Assembly (NCBI RefSeq): GCF_035917575.1
Contig: NZ_CP109090.1
Coordinates: forward strand, 558,001 to 622,000
DNA from: Streptomyces sp. NBC_01788
GTDB taxonomy: Bacteria; Actinomycetota; Actinomycetes; Streptomycetales; Streptomycetaceae
Length of the DNA stretch: 64,000 nucleotides
Direction: 5' to 3'
Shown: one piece after another, positions 1 through 11,017 of the stretch
How the letters are laid out: every line of letters begins with the position of its first letter
How positions within the stretch are numbered: position 1 is the stretch's first letter
Notes under the pieces: generated by a model
The model's input: only the letters and a program-made list of their open reading frames with translations
What the model was told of the DNA's origin: nothing
Databases searched by the model: none
Program-made: the position numbers and the translations under genes

Positions 1-2022
1 GTCGGACAGGTCCCCGGTGTAGCACAGGGCGACCTCGGCGACCGCCGTCCCGGTCTCGCGTACGGCGTCGATGGCCGGCCGCATCTGGCCGACGTCGTTG
101 AGGGCGTCGAAGACGCGGAAGATGTCGATGCCGGTGGCGGCGGCCTCCTGGACGAAGGCGTCGGTCACCTCGGTCGGGTACGGCGTGTAGCCCACGGTGT
201 TGCGGCCGCGCAGCAGCATCTGGAGGCAGATGTTGGGCACCGCCTCCCGCAGGGCGGCCAGACGCTCCCAGGGGTCCTCGGCGAGGAAGCGCAGGGCGAC
301 GTCGTAGGTGGCACCGCCCCAGCACTCCAGGGACAGCAGCTGGGGCAGGGTCCGGGCCACGACCGGGGCGGCGGCGAGCAGGTCCTTGGTGCGCACGCGG
401 GTGGCGAGCAGCGACTGGTGCGCGTCGCGGAAGGTGGTGTCGGTGACGCCGATGGTCGGCGACTCGCGCAGGAGGCGGGCGAAACCGTCGGGGCCGAGTT
501 CGACGAGCTTCTGCCGGGAGCCGGCGGGCGGCTCGCCCGCGGGCAGCGCCGGCAGCTTGGTGACCGGGTCGATCACCTCGGGCCGTTCCCCGTGCGGCTT
601 GTTCACGGTGACGTCGGCGAGGTAGGTGAGCAGCTTCGTGCCGCGGTCGGCGGAGGAGCGAGCGGTCAGCAGGTGCGGGCGCTGCTCGATGAACGACGTG
701 GTGACCCGCCCGGCCTGGAAGTCGGGGTCGTCGAGTACGGCCTGGAGGAACGGGATGTTCGTGGCGACGCCGCGGATGCGGAACTCGGCCACGGCGCGCC
801 GGGCCCGGCCGATCGCTGCCTTGAAGTCCCTTCCGCGGCAGGTGAGTTTGACGAGCATCGAGTCGAAGTGCGCGCTGATCTCGGTACCGGCGTGGGTGGT
901 TCCGCCGTCCAGGCGGATGCCGGAGCCGCCCGGGGAGCGGTAGGCGCTGATGCGTCCGGTGTCCGGGCGGAAGCCGTTGGCCGGGTCCTCGGTGGTGATG
1001 CGGCACTGCAGGGCGGCGCCGCGCAGGGTGACGGTGTCCTGGGAGAGCCCGAGGTCGGCCAGGGTCTCGCCGGCGGCGATGCGGATCTGGGCCTGGACCA
1101 GGTCGACGTCGGTGACCTCCTCGGTCACCGTGTGCTCGACCTGGATGCGCGGGTTCATCTCGATGAAGACGTGGTTGCCCTCGCGGTCGAGCAGGAACTC
1201 CACGGTGCCCGCGTTGCGGTAGCCGATCTCCCGGGCGAAGCGCACCGCGTCGGCGCAGATCCGCTCGCGCAGCGCCGGGTCGAGGTTCGGCGCGGGCGCG
1301 ATCTCGATCACCTTCTGGTGGCGGCGCTGGAGCGAGCAGTCGCGCTCGAACAGGTGGATGACGTCACCCTGGCCGTCGGCGAGGATCTGCACCTCGATGT
1401 GGCGCGGCTCGACGACGGCCTTCTCCAGGAAGACGGTGGGGTCGCCGAACGCGGACGCCGCCTCCCGGGACGCCGCCTCGATGGACTCGCGCAGCGCGGC
1501 GGGGTCCTCCACCCGGCGCATGCCGCGCCCGCCCCCGCCCGCGACCGCCTTGACGAACACGGGGAAGCCGATGTCCTCGGCGGCGCGGACGAGTTCGTCG
1601 ACGTCGGTGGAGGGCGCGCAGGAGCCGAGCACGGGCACGCCGGCCGCGCGGGCGGCCGCGACCGCGCGGGCCTTGTTCCCCGTCAGTTCCAGCGTGTGGG
1701 CGTCCGGTCCGATGAAGGTGATGCCCGACTCCTGGCAGGCGCGGGCGAGTTCGGGATTCTCGGACAGGAACCCGTAGCCGGGGTAGACGGCGTCCGCGCC
1801 CGCCCGGCGGGCCGCGCGGACGATCTCCTCGACGGAGAGGTAGGCGCGGACCGGGTGGCCCGGCTGGCCGATCTGGTAGGCCTCGTCGGCTTTCAGCCGG
1901 TGCAGCGAATTGCGGTCCTCGTGGGGGAAGACGGCGACGGTTCGCGCGCCCAGTTCGTAGCCGGCGCGGAACGCGCGGATCGCGATCTCGCCGCGGTTGG
2001 CGACCAGCACCTTGCGGAACAT
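1..2022 (-). CDS. pyc: Pyruvate carboxylase, N-terminal 674 residues (cut by window edge)
   Basis: Cytosolic biotin enzyme carboxylating pyruvate to oxaloacetate with ATP and bicarbonate. The frame is still open at base 1, so the end of the carboxyltransferase domain and the biotinyl domain lie outside the window (family length about 1,120-1,150). Seen: the start MFRKVLVANRGEIAIRAFR, the ATP-grasp glycine loop KAVAGGGGRGMRRV near residue 157, ERDCSLQRRHQKVIEIAP near 225, EMNPRIQVEHTVTEE near 286, and the start of the carboxyltransferase domain with WGGATYDVALRFL near 564. The carboxyltransferase on the same chain as the biotin carboxylase separates it from acetyl/propionyl-CoA carboxylase alpha chains. 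The ATG follows an AAGGGA-type ribosome site. It lies 125 bases downstream of pgm in the same direction. Confidence 0.95.
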   Translation of the reverse strand, partial: MFRKVLVANRGEIAIRAFRAGYELGARTVAVFPHEDRNSLHRLKADEAYQIGQPGHPVRAYLSVEEIVRAARRAGADAVYPGYGFLSENPELARACQESGITFIGPDAHTLELTGNKARAVAAARAAGVPVLGSCAPSTDVDELVRAAEDIGFPVFVKAVAGGGGRGMRRVEDPAALRESIEAASREAASAFGDPTVFLEKAVVEPRHIEVQILADGQGDVIHLFERDCSLQRRHQKVIEIAPAPNLDPALRERICADAVRFAREIGYRNAGTVEFLLDREGNHVFIEMNPRIQVEHTVTEEVTDVDLVQAQIRIAAGETLADLGLSQDTVTLRGAALQCRITTEDPANGFRPDTGRISAYRSPGGSGIRLDGGTTHAGTEISAHFDSMLVKLTCRGRDFKAAIGRARRAVAEFRIRGVATNIPFLQAVLDDPDFQAGRVTTSFIEQRPHLLTARSSADRGTKLLTYLADVTVNKPHGERPEVIDPVTKLPALPAGEPPAGSRQKLVELGPDGFARLLRESPTIGVTDTTFRDAHQSLLATRVRTKDLLAAAPVVARTLPQLLSLECWGGATYDVALRFLAEDPWERLAALREAVPNICLQMLLRGRNTVGYTPYPTEVTDAFVQEAAATGIDIFRVFDALNDVGQMRPAIDAVRETGTAVAEVALCYTGDLSD

Positions 2023-2147
2023 GCTCTATCCCTTCGGCCTGCCGGTGAAAGGACCATGGTGTCGGCCATGCCCTCGCCTTGCCATGTGAGCCAGGCCACT
2101 CATCCCGATTCTCTCCCGCGCTACCCGCCGCTGTCGTGGTGCCGTCG

Positions 2148-3788
<1,641 letters not shown>

Positions 3789-4062
3789 GGCACCCACGCT
3801 CCTCCGCGTCGCTCGTGCGTCCGCTGTCCGCTCGCGGTCTCATCTTCCCCCGTGCGCGGGAAGCGAGTCGTGCCCGTGCGGATCCCGGTCGCAGGTCGCG
3901 TCGGCGTCAGTCCCGGGTCGGCGGGCCGGTCGTCGCACGCGTGAAGAACGGTGTTCTGGGCAGCCGCTCCAACACGCACCCAGGGCCGGAACCGCACAGA
4001 ATGCCAGTACCTCGCACAGGCGCACGGAGCGCACAGCACCAAAGGGCAAGGGTGACGCGGTG

Positions 4063-5595
4063 GTGAACGTGACACCCGACGGGCAGGCCGGTCCCTCCGG
4101 CTCGACCGCGCCGCCGGCGGCCGCCACGGGACTGCCGCCGCAGGTCCGTCAGGAGCTGACCCGCCGGCTGCGGCGCAGCAGGCGCGTCCTGCGCGAGGAG
4201 GACGTGCAGATCGTCGAGCCGCCGCTGCTCAGGCGCGCGGTGGGCGCCTCCGCCCTCGGCAACTGCATGGAGTGGTTCGACTTCGGCGTATACAGCTACC
4301 TCGCCGCCACCATCGGCAAGGTCTTCTTCCCCGGCGCCTCCCCCGGCGCCCAGGTGATCTCCTCCTTCGCGACGTTCGCCGCGGCCTTCGTGGTGCGTCC
4401 CCTCGGCGGCCTCGTGTTCGGCCCGCTCGGGGACCGGATCGGCCGGCAGAAGGTGCTCGCCACCACGATGATCATGATGGCGGTGGGCACGTTCGCCATC
4501 GGCCTGATCCCCGGCTACAAAACCCTCGGCATCGCCGCCCCGATCCTCCTGCTGCTCGCCCGGATGGTCCAGGGCTTCTCCACGGGCGGCGAGTACGGCG
4601 GCGCCACCACCTTCGTCGCCGAGTACTCCCCCGACCGCCGCCGCGGCTTCCTCTCGAGCTGGCTCGACTTCGGCACCTTCGTCGGCTACGCGCTGGGCTC
4701 CGCCCTGGTCACCGCGCTGAACCTGCTCCTCACGGACGCCCAGATGATCGCCTGGGGCTGGCGGGTCCCGTTCCTGATCGCCGGACCGCTCGGTGTGATC
4801 GGCCTGTACATGCGGCTGCGGCTGGAGGAGTCGCCCGCCTTCCAGCAGCAGCTCGACGAGCACGAGCGGAGCCTGGCCCAGAAGTCGGCGGGCAGCGAAC
4901 TGCGGTCCGTCGTCAGGAACCACTGGGGCGCCCTGCTGATCTGCATGGGCCTGGTGCTGCTCTACAACGTCACCAACTACATGGTCACCGGCTTCCTGCC
5001 CACCTACCAGACCGAGACCCTGCACCGCTCCAGCGGCTCCGCCGACCTACTGGTGCTGCTGGGCATGGTGTGGATCGTGCTGCTGATCACCTTCATCGGC
5101 CGGCTCAGCGACCACGTCGGACGGCGCCCGGTCTACGGGGTCGCGGCCGCCGCGGTGATCGTCCTCGCGGTCCCCGCGTTCCTGCTGATCAAGATGCAGG
5201 GGACCTGGGCGCCGGTCTGCGGCGTGCTGATCCTGTCCACGCTGCTGGCCTGCTTCGCCGCGCCGAGCGCCGCCACCCTGCCCGCGCTCTTCCCGACCGC
5301 GGTGCGTTACGCGGCCATGGGCATCGGCTTCAACTTCGCCGTCGCCGCGTTCGGCGGCACCACCCCTCTGGTGACCGAGGCCCTGGTCAACGTCACGGGC
5401 AACGACATGATGCCCGCCTACTACCTCATGCTGGCCGGCGCGATCGGCCTGGTGACCGTGAGGTTCCTGCCGGAGAGCGCCCAGGTGCCGCTCAACGGCT
5501 CCCAGCCGATGGTGGGCTCCGCGCGGGAGCGGCAGGAACTGATCACCACGTCGCGGGCCCTGTACAAGGCCGGCGAGTGGACGCCCGGGACCTAG
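4063..5595 (+). CDS. MFS metabolite:proton symporter, ProP-like
   Basis: Predicted 12-helix inner-membrane symporter of about 510 residues. The first conserved block is ALGNCMEWFDFGVYSYLAAT, followed by the loop-2 motif GDRIGRQKVL and GFSTGGEYGGATTFVAEYSP, both characteristic of the ProP/citrate/ketoglutarate symporter subfamily. A charged cytosolic N-terminal segment (RRLRRSRRVLREEDVQ) precedes the first helix. The substrate cannot be read from sequence; compatible solutes or organic acids are typical of the subfamily. Start: GTG at 4063 after AAGGGCAAGGG; a GTG at 4060 is equally in frame. It diverges from pgm across a 274-base spacer in which I recognise no gene. Confidence 0.85.
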   Translation: MNVTPDGQAGPSGSTAPPAAATGLPPQVRQELTRRLRRSRRVLREEDVQIVEPPLLRRAVGASALGNCMEWFDFGVYSYLAATIGKVFFPGASPGAQVISSFATFAAAFVVRPLGGLVFGPLGDRIGRQKVLATTMIMMAVGTFAIGLIPGYKTLGIAAPILLLLARMVQGFSTGGEYGGATTFVAEYSPDRRRGFLSSWLDFGTFVGYALGSALVTALNLLLTDAQMIAWGWRVPFLIAGPLGVIGLYMRLRLEESPAFQQQLDEHERSLAQKSAGSELRSVVRNHWGALLICMGLVLLYNVTNYMVTGFLPTYQTETLHRSSGSADLLVLLGMVWIVLLITFIGRLSDHVGRRPVYGVAAAAVIVLAVPAFLLIKMQGTWAPVCGVLILSTLLACFAAPSAATLPALFPTAVRYAAMGIGFNFAVAAFGGTTPLVTEALVNVTGNDMMPAYYLMLAGAIGLVTVRFLPESAQVPLNGSQPMVGSARERQELITTSRALYKAGEWTPGT

Positions 5596-5734
5596 CCCCG
5601 CGGCGGGGCCGCGTCGCGCACCCGCGTGGACATGCTGGGCGCGTATGGCTGGTGTACGGTCCCGGTATGCCGTAGGTGCGTGGACTTCGCAGCTGACGGA
5701 CAGGCCGCGGCGGGCACGCGCCCGAGGAGTGCCC

Positions 5735-6151
5735 ATGTCCCAGCAAGAGAACATCGCCGCACAGGCTGCTTTCGGAGAGGCCGTCGTCACAGGCAACCTC
5801 GACGACCTGGCCGGGATCGTCGCCCCCGACTCGATCGATCATGATCCCGCCCCAGGACAGGCGCCGGGGCCCGAAGGGTACAAGGCCATGTTCGGCGAGT
5901 TGCGAACAGCCTTTCCCGACTTGCACGTCGAGGTGGAGCATCTGGTGGTCACCGACGACGAGTTGGCCTTCGCCTACACCATCACGGGTACGCATCTGGG
6001 TTCACTGATGGGGCGACCGGCGACCGGCAAGAAGGTGAGCTACCGGGGCATGCAGATCAGCCGCTTCGACGGCGACGGCAAGCTCGTCGAACGCTGGGGA
6101 AGCAGCGACGAACTCGGCATGCTGCGTCAACTCGGCCTCGCCCCGGTGTGA
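5735..6151 (+). CDS. SnoaL-like ester cyclase family protein
   Basis: A 138-residue single-domain protein of the NTF2-like/SnoaL polyketide-cyclase superfamily. Family-type segments include DLAGIVAPDSIDHDPAPG, AFPDLHVEVEHLVVTDDEL and MQISRFDGDGKLVERWGS. These proteins form an alpha+beta barrel with a cone-shaped pocket; most stand-alone copies have no known substrate, and no biosynthetic cluster surrounds this one. The ATG has GAGGAG five bases upstream. The same frame opens at 5645, but that extension lacks a ribosome site and family similarity. Confidence 0.8.
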   Translation: MSQQENIAAQAAFGEAVVTGNLDDLAGIVAPDSIDHDPAPGQAPGPEGYKAMFGELRTAFPDLHVEVEHLVVTDDELAFAYTITGTHLGSLMGRPATGKKVSYRGMQISRFDGDGKLVERWGSSDELGMLRQLGLAPV

Positions 6152-6220
6152 CCCCCGCGAGCGGGTTGGCCGCGCGCCAGTTCCGCGGGCATCGGCCCGG
6201 GCCTCTTGAGGAGGAATGCG

Positions 6221-6640
6221 GTGACGAAGCAAGAGGCGGGCTCCTCCGGAGCCGGTGCACCGGGGATCTTGAGCGTGGCCAGTCCGTTCACCGTGGCCGA
6301 GACCGTGGAGCGGCTCAAGCGAGCCATCGAGGCCGGCGGGATGACCCTGTTCGCGGTGGTGGATCACGGCGCAGGCGCCCAGAGCGTCGGGCTGACGATG
6401 AATGACACCCAAGTGCTGACCTTCGGCAATCCGCGGGGCGGGACGCCCGCGATGGCGGCGCGACCGCTCCTGGCACTCGAGCTCCCGCTCAAGGCTCTGG
6501 TGTGGGACGACGGCCACGGCCAGGTACGAGTCGCCTACCAGGACGCGGCCGAGCTGGGACGCCGCTACAAGGTCCCGGCGGAGCTGATGACCCCGCTGTC
6601 AGGCGTGGGCGATCTGGTACGGACCGCACTCGCAAGCTGA
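6221..6640 (+). CDS. DUF302 family protein
   Basis: A 139-residue soluble protein of the DUF302 (TT1751-like) family, whose biochemical role is unknown. Seen: the opening segment SPFTVAETVERLKRAIEAGG, then MTLFAVVDHGAGA, the conserved VLTFGNPRGGTPAM, and ALELPLKALVWDDGHGQVRV. The GTG start at 6221 sits six bases after GAGGAGG. An ATG at 6216 is out of frame and hits a stop at once. It follows the SnoaL-like gene by 69 bases on the same strand, so co-transcription is possible. Confidence 0.8.
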   Translation: MTKQEAGSSGAGAPGILSVASPFTVAETVERLKRAIEAGGMTLFAVVDHGAGAQSVGLTMNDTQVLTFGNPRGGTPAMAARPLLALELPLKALVWDDGHGQVRVAYQDAAELGRRYKVPAELMTPLSGVGDLVRTALAS

Positions 6641-6665
6641 CAGGGGTACCCAGGCGTCCAGGTGA

Positions 6666-6764
6666 GTGCGGCCCCGTGCTGGTGCGGCCGAGGATCCCGC
6701 CCCGGACGAGGTGCGCAAGGTCCTGACGCGATGGCTGGGCGAGGCCGACCGACAGGAGGCGTGA
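6666..6764 (+). CDS. Possible 32-residue ORF or gene remnant
   Basis: The 232-base gap before the next gene holds a short GTG frame ending in DEVRKVLTRWLGEADRQEA. It has Streptomyces-like third-position GC and an amphipathic helical composition, which reads like the C-terminal tail of a real protein. No convincing ribosome site precedes the GTG, and a stop lies directly upstream. It could be a small protein, the end of a decayed gene, or chance. Confidence 0.2.
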   Translation: MRPRAGAAEDPAPDEVRKVLTRWLGEADRQEA

Positions 6765-6873
6765 TCGGGGCTCTCGGCCTCGTAGCCCGAGCTGCGCCCC
6801 GACCTCGTGCTCGTGCTACTCCTCCGTCATGGGAGAGTGGTCCCCTACACAGGGCAGGTCGGGAGGAAGTGCA

Positions 6874-7302
6874 GTGCCGGAAGGGCGCCCGAAGCGTTCG
6901 AGCAAGTCGCGTCTCGCGGTGATCGCGCTGATCGTCGGTCTGGGCACCTGGCTGGGCTTCGTGTGCTATTCGATCGCGACAGAAGCCCCGCCCGGCGCGC
7001 CGAGCATGGCCGCGCTGGCCGGCATGGCCCAGAAGGCGGCCGCCGACCGGGACGCGGACGGCCTCCAGACGCTGTTCGACGAGGACACCGTCTCCGACGA
7101 CTACGCCGCCGACTACCTGGACCGGCTGGGCGAGCACGCCCCTGCCTTGCAGGCCCGGGTGGAGCACCGCGACGGACACGACTTCCTGCTGCTGCGCTCC
7201 GCGCAGGGCGACTCCGTGTGCACGGCCTGGCACATCACCGAGCGGGACGGCCGCCGGCTGCTGGACGGTGTGCCGCCGGCCGAGAACCTGTGCGCACCCT
7301 GA
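6874..7302 (+). CDS. Membrane-anchored hypothetical protein
   Basis: A 142-residue protein with a positively charged start (EGRPKRSSKSR), one transmembrane segment near residues 13-34 (AVIALIVGLGTWLGFVCYSI) and an extracytoplasmic remainder. The body contains AALAGMAQKAAADRDADGLQ and a later beta-rich stretch (HDFLLLRSAQGDSVCTAWHI), resembling a small NTF2-like or lumazine-type fold, but I do not recognise the family. The GTG is selected by GGGAGGAAG directly upstream; the frame itself opens at 6829. Two cysteines (in SVCTAW and ENLCAP) could form a disulfide outside the cell. Confidence 0.65.
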   Translation: MPEGRPKRSSKSRLAVIALIVGLGTWLGFVCYSIATEAPPGAPSMAALAGMAQKAAADRDADGLQTLFDEDTVSDDYAADYLDRLGEHAPALQARVEHRDGHDFLLLRSAQGDSVCTAWHITERDGRRLLDGVPPAENLCAP

Positions 7303-7409
7303 CGGAAGACCGGTGTTTCCGCAGGTGATCCCAACCTTTCCGGCTGCGGATGCATCCCCTGCCGCCGTCGGCCATGCTGGGAGGAACCCCCGGCGTTAAG
7401 GAGTATGCG

Positions 7410-7604
7410 ATGAGCATGCTGGACAAGCTCAAGGGACTGCTGAAGGGTCACGAGGAGCAGGCCGGCAAGGGCATCGGCAAGGGCGGCGACTACGTCGACG
7501 AGCGGACCCAGGGCAAGTACCGGAGCCAGGTCGACACGGGTCAGGACAAACTCAAGGAGCAGCTCGGCCGGCCGGACCCGGGTCAGGACCAGCCGCCGCA
7601 GTGA
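7410..7604 (+). CDS. Small charged protein, Rv0909-type antitoxin family
   Basis: A 64-residue hydrophilic protein beginning MSMLDKLKGLLKGHEEQAGK and continuing with GGDYVDERTQGKYRSQVDTG. This Lys/Gln-rich pattern with a helical N terminus fits the MT0933/Rv0909-like antitoxin family common in actinobacteria. No toxin gene lies beside it, so a toxin-antitoxin role is doubtful; many Streptomyces orphans are stress-induced small proteins. Start: ATG at 7410 with AAGGAG seven bases upstream. A strong hairpin follows its stop. Confidence 0.65.
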   Translation: MSMLDKLKGLLKGHEEQAGKGIGKGGDYVDERTQGKYRSQVDTGQDKLKEQLGRPDPGQDQPPQ

Positions 7605-7650
7605 CGCCCCCGTGATCAGGAGCGCCGGCCCGGTGGGCCGGTACGACGGG

Positions 7651-7683
7651 CTCGGGCCGCCCCCGCGAGGAGGGCGGCCCGAG
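7651..7683. terminator. Bidirectional hairpin terminator
   Basis: Perfect 12-bp inverted repeat (CTCGGGCCGCCC / GGGCGGCCCGAG) with a nine-base loop. It lies between the convergent ends of the small antitoxin-like gene and the small membrane-protein gene. There is no T-tract, as is usual for Streptomyces terminators. Confidence 0.75.
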
Positions 7684-7721
7684 TGCGTTCGGCACAGGTG
7701 GGGCGGGACGGGTCCGCGGTG

Positions 7722-8090
7722 TCAGGGCCGCGCGAGGGCCAACGCCAGGACGGCCGCCCCGGCGAGCACCGCGAGGGCCATGAGGACGAGCGCGAAGCAG
7801 CGCGCCCGCAACTGGCGGTAGCGCTGTTCGTACTCGCCGCGCAGCGCCCGGCACCGTTCGGCGATCCGCTGGAGGTCCGCCCGGGCCCGCAGCAGACAGT
7901 CGGAGACGTAGTACTCCTCGATCTCCTCGCGCTGCGCCGCGGTCAGCCACTGCATGGGCTCGGTGAAGGCACGGGCCCGCTGCTCGGCCTCGGCGACGCG
8001 GGTCTGCCAGAGCAGATAGCCCTCGACCTGCTCGACGAGTCCGGTGGGCCCGCCCGGCTGCCCGTCCGGGCGCTCCGCCGCTTCGGTCAT
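7722..8090 (-). CDS. Small membrane protein coupled to ctaD
   Basis: A 122-residue protein of unknown function with a long helical, charged N-terminal region ([40 protein letters not shown]) and one C-terminal transmembrane segment ([20 protein letters not shown]). Its ATG overlaps the ctaD stop as ATGA, which implies translational coupling. This tail-anchored helical layout beside oxidase subunit I suggests an accessory or assembly role, but that is inference from position only. Confidence 0.7.
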   Translation of the reverse strand: MTEAAERPDGQPGGPTGLVEQVEGYLLWQTRVAEAEQRARAFTEPMQWLTAAQREEIEEYYVSDCLLRARADLQRIAERCRALRGEYEQRYRQLRARCFALVLMALAVLAGAAVLALALARP

Positions 8091-9766
8091 CCTGGCAGGC
8101 CCAGGTTCTCCCGCTTGTCCGTGACCGAGACCTCCGGGTGGTGCAGGTCGAAGGCCGGGGACTCGCTGCGGATCACGGGCAGGGTGACGAAGTTGTGCCG
8201 CGGCGGCGGGCAGGAGGTGGCCCACTCCAGGGAGCGGCCGTAGCCCCACGGGTCGTCGGTGTCGACTTTCTCGCCGTACTTGGCCGTCTTCCAGACGTTG
8301 TAGAAGAACGGCAGCATCGACAGACCCAGCAGGAACGACCCGATGCTGGAGATCTCGTTGAGCGTCGTGAAGCCATCAGCGGCGAGATAGTCGGCGTACC
8401 GACGCGGCATGCCCTCCGCGCCCAGCCAGTGCTGCACCAGGAACGTGGTGTGGAAGCCGACAAACAACGTCCAGAAGGTCATCTTCCCCAGGCGCTCGTC
8501 GAGCATCTTGCCGGTGAACTTCGGCCACCAGAAGTGGAATCCGGCGAACATCGCGAAGACCACCGTGCCGAAGACGACGTAGTGGAAGTGTGCCACCACG
8601 AAGTAGCTGTCGGAGACCTCGAAGTCCAGTGGCGGCGAGGCCAGGATGACACCGGTCAGACCACCGAAGAGGAAGGTGATCAGGAAGCCGGTCGACCACA
8701 GCATCGGCGTCTCGAACGACAGCGAACCGTTCCACATGGTGCCGACCCAGTTGAAGAACTTCACACCGGTCGGAACCGCGATCAGGAAGGTCATGAAGGC
8801 GAAGAAGGGCAGCAGCACACCACCAGTGACGAACATGTGGTGCGCCCACACCGTCACCGACAGGCCCGCGATCGAGATCGTCGCGCCGACCAGGCCCATG
8901 TAGCCGAAGATCGGCTTGCGGGAGAAGACCGGGATGACCTCACTGACGATGCCGAAGAACGGCAGCGCGATGATGTACACCTCGGGGTGCCCGAAAAACC
9001 AGAACAGGTGCTGCCACAGCAGCGAACCGCCGTTGGCCGCCTCGAAGACATGGGCGCCCCACTTGCGGTCCACCTCCAGGGTGAGCAGCGCGGCCGCCAG
9101 GACCGGGAAGGCCAGCAGGACCAGCACCGCGGTCAGCAGCACGTTCCAGGTGAAGATCGGCATGCGGAACATGGTCATGCCCGGCGCGCGCATGCAGATG
9201 ATCGTGGTGATGAAGTTGACGGCGCCGAGGATGGTGCCGAAGCCGGACATGCCCAGGCCGAGGATCCACAGGTCCGCGCCCAGGCCCGGTGTGTGGATGA
9301 CGTCGTTCAGCGGGGCGTAGGCGAACCAGCCGAAGTCGGCGGCGCCCTGGGGGGTGAGGAAGCCGGCCACCGCGATCAGCGAGCCGAACAGGTACAGCCA
9401 GTAGGCGAACATGTTCAGCCGCGGGAAGGCCACGTCCGGGGCACCGATCTGCAGCGGCATGATCCAGTTCGTGAAGCCCGCGAACAGCGGCGTCGCGAAC
9501 ATCAGCAGCATGATCGTGCCGTGCATCGTGAACATCTGGTTGAACTGGTCGTTCGACAGCATTTGCAGACCCGGGCGGGCCAGTTCGGCGCGCATCACCA
9601 GCGCCATGATGCCGCCGAGCAGGAAGAAAGCGAAGGAGGTGATCAGATACAGGGAGCCGATCGTCTTGTGATCGGTCGTCGTCACCCAGTTCACCACCAC
9701 GGCACCGGGCCTCAGGTGACGACGGGGAGCGGCGGTTTCCCGCGTGGTGTGCTGGACGTCTGTCAT
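8087..9766 (-). CDS. ctaD: Cytochrome c oxidase subunit I (aa3-type)
   Basis: Catalytic heme-copper subunit of the terminal oxidase, with 12 predicted helices, 559 residues. Seen: the low-spin heme histidine segment [17 protein letters not shown], the His-Tyr pair of the binuclear centre in [17 protein letters not shown], the CuB histidines in WAHHMF, and the heme ligands in [20 protein letters not shown]. CtaC, CtaE and the bc1 genes are not adjacent, so this is probably a second, dispersed copy such as those known in Streptomyces. The start is set at ATG 9766 (MTDVQH); the ribosome site is weak and the frame opens further upstream. Confidence 0.95.
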   Translation of the reverse strand: MTDVQHTTRETAAPRRHLRPGAVVVNWVTTTDHKTIGSLYLITSFAFFLLGGIMALVMRAELARPGLQMLSNDQFNQMFTMHGTIMLLMFATPLFAGFTNWIMPLQIGAPDVAFPRLNMFAYWLYLFGSLIAVAGFLTPQGAADFGWFAYAPLNDVIHTPGLGADLWILGLGMSGFGTILGAVNFITTIICMRAPGMTMFRMPIFTWNVLLTAVLVLLAFPVLAAALLTLEVDRKWGAHVFEAANGGSLLWQHLFWFFGHPEVYIIALPFFGIVSEVIPVFSRKPIFGYMGLVGATISIAGLSVTVWAHHMFVTGGVLLPFFAFMTFLIAVPTGVKFFNWVGTMWNGSLSFETPMLWSTGFLITFLFGGLTGVILASPPLDFEVSDSYFVVAHFHYVVFGTVVFAMFAGFHFWWPKFTGKMLDERLGKMTFWTLFVGFHTTFLVQHWLGAEGMPRRYADYLAADGFTTLNEISSIGSFLLGLSMLPFFYNVWKTAKYGEKVDTDDPWGYGRSLEWATSCPPPRHNFVTLPVIRSESPAFDLHHPEVSVTDKRENLGLPG

Positions 9767-9987
9767 GCGGCCCGTGACACGCTTTCTCTCGGGAGATGGG
9801 TACACGAAGGTCCACGCGGTTCTCCCGCAGGGCCCGCCTTCCATCCTTCCGCCTCACGCCGCCGAACCGGAGACGGCCATCGCCTGGACGGAGTAACACC
9901 CGGCGAATTGCACCCGGTTGGCCTACGTGCCTCACGCTCATGGCGGGCACCGGGCGCGGCGCGGCCGGCACGGCGTGCGGCGCGGGC

Positions 9988-10923
9988 CTACCCGGTGGCG
10001 GACGGGGGCAGTTGGGCCGGGCTCACCCGCTCCCCCAGGACCTCGGCCATGAACCGCACCAGCCACCGCTGGGACGGGCTGCGCGAGGACTCGTGCCGCG
10101 CGTACAGCGCCACCTCGATCGGCTCGGTGTGGAACGGGAGCCGCACCAGGCGCAGTTGGTGGGAGGAGGCGAAGACCTCGCCGACGTACTCGGGGACGAT
10201 GGCGATCAGGTCGGTCTGCTCCAGCAGGTAGGGCAGCATCGAGAAGCGGGTGGCGTCCACCACCACCCGGTCGAGCAGCCCGTGCGCGGCGAGCACGGCA
10301 CGCGGGACGACGTGGCCGCTGGGGCCGAAGACGGTGGCGTGGGACTCGGCCGCGAGCTCGGCCAGGGTGACCGACTCGCCCCGCACGCGGGGGTGGCCGG
10401 CGGCGACCATGCCGACATAGCGCTCGTGGAAGAGCGGGATCCGCACGGTCCGGTGGGAGGTCAGCACGGGGGTGGCCACGAACGCGTCGATGTCGCCGCG
10501 GCGCAGCTGGTGCTCCGCCTCGTCCACGTCCAGCGGCCGCACCGTGAAGGACACCCCGGGAGCCCGCTCGCGGGCCGCGGCCATCAGGCGCGGCAGCAGG
10601 GTCACCTCGCCCAGGTCGGACAGGGCCACCGTGAAGCGGCCGGACATGGCCCGCGGGTCGAAGACGTCGGCCTGGCGGACCGTGCCGTCGATGTCGGCGA
10701 GGGCCCGCTGCAACGGCTCGTACAGCCGGCGGGCGCCCGCGGTCGGCGTCAGTCCGCGTCCCGTGCGCCGGAACAGCTCGTCGCCGAAGTGCCGGCGCAG
10801 CTTGCCCAGGCTGTAGCTGACCGTGGGCTGGGTGACGTGGAGCGTGTCCGCGGTGACCGTGACACTGCCGGTCTCGTACAACAGTACGAAGACGCGGGCG
10901 AGGTTGAGGTCGAAGTTCCTCAT
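9988..10923 (-). CDS. LysR-family transcriptional regulator
   Basis: A 311-residue regulator. The N-terminal winged helix-turn-helix reads FDLNLARVFVLLYETGSVTV then LHVTQPTVSYSLGKLRRHFG; a substrate-binding domain follows from about residue 90 (GRFTVALSDLGEVTLLPRLM). It is transcribed divergently from the benzoylformate decarboxylase operon with a 94-base shared control region. By the usual LysR logic it should control that operon in response to an aromatic acid intermediate. The effector is not readable from sequence. Confidence 0.9.
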   Translation of the reverse strand: MRNFDLNLARVFVLLYETGSVTVTADTLHVTQPTVSYSLGKLRRHFGDELFRRTGRGLTPTAGARRLYEPLQRALADIDGTVRQADVFDPRAMSGRFTVALSDLGEVTLLPRLMAAARERAPGVSFTVRPLDVDEAEHQLRRGDIDAFVATPVLTSHRTVRIPLFHERYVGMVAAGHPRVRGESVTLAELAAESHATVFGPSGHVVPRAVLAAHGLLDRVVVDATRFSMLPYLLEQTDLIAIVPEYVGEVFASSHQLRLVRLPFHTEPIEVALYARHESSRSPSQRWLVRFMAEVLGERVSPAQLPPSATG

Positions 10924-10989
10924 ATCGAAGCACTCTATATCGCGAAGGTAAAAGATTTATTGGTGCTCATGTCAGCGCTTGCCTAGCGT
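10922..10989 (+). promoter_or_regulatory. Divergent control region of lysR and mdlC
   Basis: AT-rich stretch between the divergent starts. A TTGGTG / TAGCGT pair (10960-10965 and 10984-10989, 18-base spacer) is a fair sigma70-type promoter for the plus-strand operon. Two direct ATATCG copies (10922-10927 and 10937-10942) lie at the start of the regulator gene and could be part of a LysR site. All of this is inferred from pattern. Confidence 0.35.
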
Positions 10990-11017
10990 GGCGTGCGTCA
11001 CTCCGAAAGGAACGCCC

